A stretch of 64,000 nt of DNA from Membranipora membranacea (Eukaryota; Bryozoa; Gymnolaemata; Cheilostomatida; Membraniporidae), in assembly GCA_914767715.1 (NCBI GenBank), contig OU612066.1:39406283-39470282 (forward strand), read 5' to 3'. The translations under genes were made by a program, and so were the position numbers. This document shows positions 57,556 to 64,000 of this stretch, one piece after another (position 1 is the first letter of the stretch; every line of letters starts with the position of its first letter). The notes under the pieces were generated by a model, which was not told the origin of the DNA, did no database searches, and saw only the letters and a list, made by a program, of their open reading frames with translations.

Positions 57556-60500
57556 AGTGTCCGAGTAGACGTGAGTTAGTATAAGTATCCAAGTGGACGT
57601 GAATTTGTATAAGTATCCGAGTGGACGTGAGTTTGTATAAGTGTCCGAGCGGACGTGAGTTTGTATAAGTATCCAAGTGGACGTGAGTTTGTATAAGTAT
57701 CCAAGTGGACGTGAGTTTGTATAAGTGTCCGAGTGGACGTGAGTTTGTATAAGTATCCGAGTGGACGTGAGTTTGTATAAGTGTCCGAGCGGACGTGAGT
57801 TTGTATAAGTATCCAAGTGGACGTGAGTTTGTATAAGTGTCCGAGTGGACGTGAGTTTGTATAAGTGTCCGAGTGGACGTGAGTTTGTATAAGTATCCAA
57901 GTGGACGTGAGTTTGTATAAGTATCCGAGTGGACGTGAGTTTGTATAAGTATCCAAGTGGACGTGAGTTTGTATAAGTGTCCGAGTGGACGTGAGTTTGT
58001 ATAAGTATCCGAGTGGACGTGAGTTTGTATAAGTGTCCGAGCGGACGTGAGTTTGTATAAGTATCCAAGTGGACGTGAGTTTGTATAAGTATCACAAGTG
58101 GACGTGAGTTTGTATAAGTGTCCGAGTGGACGTGAGTTTGTATAAGTGTCCGAGTGGACGTGAGTTTGTATAAGTATCCGAGTGGACGTGAGTTTGTATA
58201 AGTGTCCGAGTGGACGTGAGTTTGTATAAGTGTCCGAGCGGACGTGAGTTTGTATAAGTATCCAAGTGGACGTGAGTTTGTATAAGTATCCAAGTGGACG
58301 TGAGTTTGTATAAGTATCCAAGTGGACGTGAGTTTGTATAAGTGTCCGAGTGGACGTGAGTTTGTATAAGTGTCCGAGCGGACGTGAGTTTGTATAAGTA
58401 TCCAAGTGGACGTGAGTTTGTATAAGTGTCCGAGTGGACGTGAGTTTGTATAAGTGTCCGAGTGGAAGTGGGTTTGTATAAGTGTCCGAGTGGACGTGAG
58501 TTTGTATAAGTATCCGAGTGGACGTGAGTTTGTATAAGTGTCCGAGCGGACGTGAGTTTGTATAAGTATCCAAGTGGACGTGAGTTTGTATAAGTATCCA
58601 AGTGGACGTGAGTTTGTATAAGTGTCCGAGTGGACGTGAGTTTGTATAAGTGTCCGAGTGGACGTGAGTTTGTATAAGTATCCGAGTGGACGTGAGTTTG
58701 TATAAGTGTCCGAGTGGACGTGAGTTTGTATAAGTGTCCGAGTGGAAGTGGGTTTGTATAAGTGTCCGTGTGGACGTGAGTTTGTATAAGTGTCCGAGCG
58801 GACGTGAGTTTGTATAAGTATCCAAGTGGACGTGAGTTTGTATAAGTATCCAAGTGGACGTGAGTTTGTATAAGTGTCCGAGTGGATGTGAGTTTATATA
58901 AGTGTCCGAGTGGACGTGAGTTTGTATAAGTATCCAAGTGGACGTGAGTTTGTATAAGTGTCCGAGTGGACGTGAGTTTGTATAAGTGTCCGAGTGGAAG
59001 TGGGTTTGTATAAGTATCCGAGTGGACGTGAGTTTGTATAAGTGTCCGAGTGGACGTGAGTTTGTATAAGTATCCAAGTGGACGTGAGTTTGTATAAGTG
59101 TCCGAGTGGACGTGAGTTTGTATAAGTGTCCGAGTGGACGTGAGTTTGTATAAGTATCCAAGTGGACGTGAGTTTGTATAAGTGTCCGAGTGGACGTGAG
59201 TTTGTATAAGTGTCCGAGTGGACGTGAGTTTGTATAAGTGTCCGAGTGGACGTGAGTTTGTATAAGTGTCCGAGTGGAAGTGGGTTTGTATAAGTGTCCG
59301 AGTGGACGTGAGTTTGTATAAGTGTCCGAGTGGACGTGAGTTTGTATAAGTATCCGAGTGGACGTGAGTTTGTATAAGTGTCCGAGCGGACGTGAGTTTG
59401 TATAAGTATCCAAGTGGACGTGAGTTTGTATAAGTATCCAAGTGGACGTGAGTTTGTATAAGTGTCCGAGTGGACGTGAGTTTGTATAAGTGTCCGAGTG
59501 GACGTGAGTTTGTATAAGTATCCGAGTGGACGTGAGTTTGTATAAGTGTCCGAGTGGACGTGAGTTTGTATAAGTGTCCGAGTGGAAGTGGGTTTGTATA
59601 AGTGTCCGTGTGGACGTGAGTTTGTATAAGTGTCCGAGCGGACGTGAGTTTGTATAAGTATCCAAGTGGACGTGAGTTTGTATAAGTATCCAAGTGGACG
59701 TGAGTTTGTATAAGTGTCCGAGTGGATGTGAGTTTATATAAGTGTCCGAGTGGACGTGAGTTTGTATAAGTATCCAAGTGGACGTGAGTTTGTATAAGTG
59801 TCCGAGTGGACGTGAGTTTGTATAAGTGTCCGAGTGGAAGTGGGTTTGTATAAGTATCCGAGTGGACGTGAGTTTGTATAAGTGTCCGAGTGGACGTGAG
59901 TTTGTATAAGTATCCAAGTGGACGTGAGTTTGTATAAGTGTCCGAGTGGACGTGAGTTTGTATAAGTGTCCGAGTGGACGTGAGTTTGTATAAGTATCCA
60001 AGTGGACGTGAGTTTGTATAAGTGTCCGAGTGGACGTGAGTTTGTATAAGTGTCCGAGTGGACGTGAGTTTGTATAAGTGTCCGAGTGGACGTGAGTTTG
60101 TATAAGTGTCCGAGTGGAAGTGGGTTTGTATAAGTGTCCGAGTGGACGTGAGTTTGTATAAGTGTCCGAGTGGACGTGAGTTTGTATAAGTATCCGAGTG
60201 GACGTGAGTTTGTATAAGTGTCCGAGCGGACGTGAGTTTGTATAAGTATCCAAGTGGACGTGAGTTTGTATAAGTATCCAAGTGGACGTGAGTTTGTATA
60301 AGTGTCCGAGTGGACGTGAGTTTGTATAAGTGTCCGAGCGGACGTGAGTTTGTATAAGTATCCAAGTGGACGTGAGTTTGTATAAGTGTCCGAGTGGAAG
60401 TGGGTTTGTATAAGTGTCCGAGTGGACGTGAGTTTGTATAAGTATCCAAGTGGACGTGAGTTTGTATAAGTGTCCGAGTGGAAGTGGGTTTGTATAAGTG

Positions 60501-60868
60501 TCCGAGTGGACGTGAGTTTGTATAAGTGTCCAAGTGGACGTGAGTTTGTATAAGTGTCCGAGTGGACGTGAGTTTGTATAAGTGTCCGAGTGGACGTGAG
60601 TTTGTATAAGTATCCAAGTGGACGTGAGTTTGTATAAGTATCCAAGTGGACGTGAGTTTGTATAAGTATCCGAGTGGACGTGAGTTTGTATAAGTGTCCG
60701 AGTGGAAGTGGGTTTGTATAAGTGTCCGAGTGGACGTGAGTTTGTATAAGTGTCCGAGTGGACGTGAGTTTGTATAAGTGTCCGAGTGGACGTGAGTTTG
60801 TATAAGTGTCCGAGTGGAAGTGGGTTTGTATAAGTGTCTGAGTGGACGTGAGTTTGTATAAGTGTCTG
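57556..60868. repeat. 28-bp minisatellite, right block, about 118 copies
   Basis: Same unit as the left block, more uniform. A higher-order duplication with an offset of exactly 840 bp (30 units) makes 58472-59498 identical to 59312-60338. The three minus-strand frames all stay open for long stretches. Confidence 0.97.
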
Positions 60869-61905
60869 AGTCCCATCAAGTGTTTGTGGGGCCGGTTTTG
60901 TTCAGTCTGTCAGTTTTAAAGCTCTGATAATAGTTGGCTATATTGTAAGTGACAGAGCGTAGGTTTGATTGTTGTTTAAGCTGGTACTGATCCTGATCCA
61001 TAAGCCAGGGGCCCAGCTACCAGATCATGGTCAAACAGTGTTCTTGATTCTCCTTGATTTGCCCTTGACAGAATGAAGTCCTTGGTTTAGTATAGATTAC
61101 CAGATATCATGTGTGGTTGGCCTGTTTTCAATGGCCACCCATATTTAACCGCACAGATTCTTTTTTGCAATGTTCACGCTCATCTGTAAAAAAAAGTGGC
61201 ATTTCCGTTTTAGGTAGTTGTCCCTTCTTTTTACAAGGGGAAGCAAATCTATCTAAAAATATCGTCTCTATTGATACCGTAAATATCTAAACTCTCTAGA
61301 TTGGAAACTACAGGCTTGCAAACATCCAACCTAATTCAGTATACTCCTTATGACGCAACGCATCTGTGCTATCCACTTAATTGTAGCATCACAATGATTT
61401 TATACGCAAGTGAATGAAGATTTTCTCACTCTAAAACAATTTGACGGTAATTTAGACATAATGGTGGCTAATAAAGGTGCTGAATAAACGATGCTGTTCA
61501 CATAGCCAAGTCAATGTACAAAACTTCTCAATTTCAACAACTCTGACTCCTTGATATTATTCGAACTGTAACACTCTGGCAATGTTTTGTAGATCTTTTC
61601 CAAACACAATATTATGCATACCTAAACAATCACTGTAAAAACAAAAGGCCACATTGTGACAGTGTAAGGACCGGATCTGAAGTCCATCAGAGATTGACAT
61701 ATATCATCTTCTTTGCAATGCCAATTCATGACTATGGGGCAGGCAGGGAGATTGGATGTTTCTGTCAATGAAGACAGGGTTAATGAAGACTATCTATCCG
61801 TGGTCACGAGCTTTTATCAAAATCAAAGGCATAAAAGTAAAACTTCATCACAGGTCGATAGAGCGGAGGTGTGATGTGGATCTGTCTTTCGGGTTCTGGT
61901 ACGGA
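60869..61905. other. Intergenic, no gene seen
   Basis: No repeat or exon was recognised. This is single-copy-looking sequence between two arrays. Confidence 0.4.
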
Positions 61906-61907
61906 GG

Positions 61908-62062
61908 GGTTCAGGGTTCGGGGGCTCTGGGGGATCAGGGTTTGGGGGCTCTGGGGGTTCAGGGTTCGGGGGCTCTTGGGGATCAGGGTTCGGGGGCTCT
62001 GGGGGTTCAGGGTTCGGGGGCTCTGGGGGATCAGGGTTCGGGGCCCGGGGTCGGGGGACCGG
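61908..62062. repeat. 24-bp G-rich repeat, about 6 copies
   Basis: The unit is gggttcgggggctctggggg plus a variable end (atca or ttca). G-quadruplex potential on the plus strand. Confidence 0.9.
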
Positions 62063-62198
62063 AGTCTGGGATCCTGGGTTTGGGGTTTATATTATACATA
62101 TGTATGACATGATGAGAGCCTGCTGGCATCTAGCTGAATATAATCGATTATAAGTCTCTATCTACAGAGAAAAGCTCCCACTAACATTAACGACATGC

Positions 62199-62332
62199 TG
62201 ACCAATCAAAATCTAGTATCACTGCTAACTGACCAATCATAGACCAATAGTTATCGCTGCCTGACCAATCAAACTAAACTGCCTGATAATGTAGTCCAAT
62301 CAGATGCTAGCGTCCTGCTGATTGGCCAATAA
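62199..62332. promoter_or_regulatory. CCAAT-box cluster (tentative)
   Basis: Six CCAAT pentamers in about 130 bp, mostly as gaccaatca, spaced irregularly, with gctgcctg/gctgctg between them. This could be an NF-Y-bound promoter of an unseen gene or just a decayed tandem repeat. Confidence 0.25.
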
Positions 62333-62737
62333 AAAGGCTTTGCTGACTTAAATCACTAACAAACTTATATAGTAAGAATCTCTTAACTCGAGTTGTCGCC
62401 ATATTAATATTTTGACCGAAGTTGTTATTTTAGTTGTGATGAATCGTATAATAATGAACTTTATTTTTCGGTCTTTTATCTTGTTGTTATTTTTTAATCG
62501 CAAATCGCCATTCCATACGCCAAAGATCTTCATTCGTCTTCTGAGGCCATCTATCTGTCTGTCTTTGAAAGGTTTTAGTTGTTGATAATCTTCTTTTTTT
62601 TCTACATTTAACTCGCCTTAAAGTTATATAAAGTGTTACATAATAACAGGGCGAAATTCCTCCTGGCATAACATGACATATTTTTGCTCATCAGTCATAA
62701 AGATGTTTAATATTATGTGTCCTCTGGACACGTCTAA

Positions 62738-62832
62738 CTGTGGATACACCAAACTGTGGATACACCAAACTGTGGATACACCAAACTGTGGATACACCAA
62801 ACTGTGGATACACCAAACTGTGGATACATCTG
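62738..62832. repeat. 16-bp repeat (ctgtggatacaccaaa), about 6 copies
   Basis: Nearly exact head-to-tail copies. Confidence 0.92.
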
Positions 62833-63159
62833 ATTGTACTATAATAATTATTATCATTTATATATATACTTAGATTATCTGCAATAATTCACTTAAAATT
62901 CATCTTCTTCTATCTTATGTACTGAGATGCAGTGCTTTTTATTTTTTACTTCATTTCGATAAAATCGAATATATTCTGCCAATAAACAAGTGACTATGAT
63001 TGTGTTACTGTACATACGCGAGTCAAATTGTTATAAATGACAGCTGACAAGCTGAAATACTAGTTGAACTTTGATTTGTGGCGGACGGCGGTGCCCGAAC
63101 ACGAAAGAGCTAGAAATTGGAAAATGATGTATGTATGAATGAAATGTATTATTTCTTAC

Positions 63160-63291
63160 CTCAATGATTAACAAGATAGCTGGGGGTTCCCCTATAGGAG
63201 GGGGGCGACTAATACGCCATTTCCTGGTTAACCCCCAATAAGTTAGAAATAAACATTTAAGTAAGTACAGTAAGGTGCTGGAGAACAGCAT
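63160..63291 (-). CDS. Possible first coding exon of a membrane or secreted protein
   Basis: From ATG at 63291 a 44-residue frame begins MLFSSTLLYLLKCLFLTYWG, followed by a basic, proline-rich stretch (RKWRISRPPPIGEPP), and ends at a good donor (gag|gtaagaaa) at 63159. A hydrophobic N-terminus plus a donor is what a signal or type II anchor exon would look like. No family resemblance, no following exon was found, and the frame could be chance. Confidence 0.2.
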
Positions 63292-64000
63292 GAGCAGGGC
63301 AAAAACTTTATAGGAGGAAATTCGGCCTCGATACTTTAGAAAAGGCGGAAAATTTAGCACCAACCACACATGCACCCAAGTCACCTTTCACACACTGAGA
63401 AATATAGTAACATGAGGTAGTATTTTAGGGCGGGAGGGTTCAGAATTGCGAAAAGACGACTTGTCACTTCAGTTGTCTAGAATGAATGGGGTGAGAAAAA
63501 CCCGCGAACTGACGAGATAAGTAAATTTGCATAAACTCGCCATAAGGTGCGCCGTGGTACAGGTTGATGCTTAAGGTAAGATAAGATAACTGCAAAGTAT
63601 GAGGCTCTGAGGCCAGATTACAGCTAGTAAATTTTACCAGTTATAACACAGTACTGTGTTATTAAATAACTGAGCCTTGTCACATTGCTCAAGAAAAAAT
63701 GAGTTCTTTAGGTGTAAAAAACTCTGTATTTTATGATGTTTAGTTGGTGAAATTGTATTATATCATAGCTTGAAGATTAATGCCACAAAGTTAGCCAATG
63801 TGATGGCTCTGATCTGATCAACACATTGGCTACAGCGCAGCGTAATCTCAATAAAATCAGTTACAGTGTATGTTACCATGTTATTGGCTGTCAGTGGTGG
63901 TTGCAGGATTTATACTGGGAAGCTCCAGATTACCTATCAATCTTCATTAGCCATCGCAGTGCAGGATGGCGCTACACCTCCCTACTAGCTCCCATACCAC
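63292..64000. other. Right-edge sequence, nothing recognised
   Basis: No repeat, exon or RNA was identified to the end of the window. Confidence 0.4.

Noticed and set aside
55893-60868. CRISPR-like regular 28-bp repeats
   Set aside because: Units are directly adjacent with no unique spacers, and the genome is clearly animal.
57482-60879. Minus-strand open frames of up to ~920 codons
   Set aside because: They are products of the 28-bp array: three units read as 28 residues, all three frames are open, and one frame runs into the LINE fragment. No signal, domain or splice context.
61756-62112. Gly-rich repeat ORF
   Set aside because: Translation of the 24-bp G-rich repeat with no recognisable N-terminal domain.

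Overview
This is a gene-poor, AT-rich stretch of an animal nuclear genome. Several genes have spliceosomal introns (GT..AG, donors mostly gtaagt/gtgagt). There is an alpha-type nicotinic acetylcholine receptor, a peptide-amidation-lyase relative, a cytidine deaminase, degraded LINEs, tRNA-headed SINEs and MITEs. Nothing looks bacterial, and there is no CRISPR or operon structure. The species cannot be fixed from sequence alone. Many introns carry minisatellites that start at, or repeat, their own 5' splice site. As I remember it, that resembles the intronic minisatellites described in amphioxus, so a cephalochordate is a reasonable but unproven guess; a lophotrochozoan is an alternative.

Layout. 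At 338-480 (-) is the first coding exon of a UDP-N-acetylhexosamine pyrophosphorylase (UAP1-like); the gene runs off the left edge. 0.5-11.3 kb is intergenic: a 525-bp hAT-type MITE with an 8-bp target duplication (2067-2607), a broken LINE reverse transcriptase (7615-8480) and short tandem arrays. 11375-24247 (+) is a complete 12-exon nicotinic receptor subunit whose introns are filled with tandem arrays. 25545-32421 (-), convergent with it, is an 8-exon secreted beta-propeller of the PAL family that has lost the three zinc-binding histidines. 32.4-42.0 kb is a transposon-rich desert with a tandem array of perfect palindromes, SINEs and several LINE ends. 42045 to about 44.9 kb (+) is a secreted Thr/Ser-rich, Cys-containing protein of unknown family. 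45.0-51.4 kb holds a MITE, a SINE and LINE remnants. 51466-55274 (+) is a complete 4-exon cytidine deaminase. 55.9-60.9 kb is one very large 28-bp minisatellite interrupted by a LINE insertion. The last 3 kb has short repeats, a CCAAT cluster and one weak exon candidate.

The genes do not form a pathway: they are amino-sugar activation, ligand-gated cation channel, amidation-lyase-like secreted protein, mucin-like secreted protein and pyrimidine salvage. What unites the window is the intron structure. Exon 2 of the receptor has its last 60 bp, splice donor included, repeated in frame. Exon 7 has its acceptor duplicated with a built-in stop. At least eight introns carry arrays that begin at or near the donor. 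Together these suggest tandem repeats being born at splice sites, and this is the most interesting signal here. The apparently inactive PAL is second.
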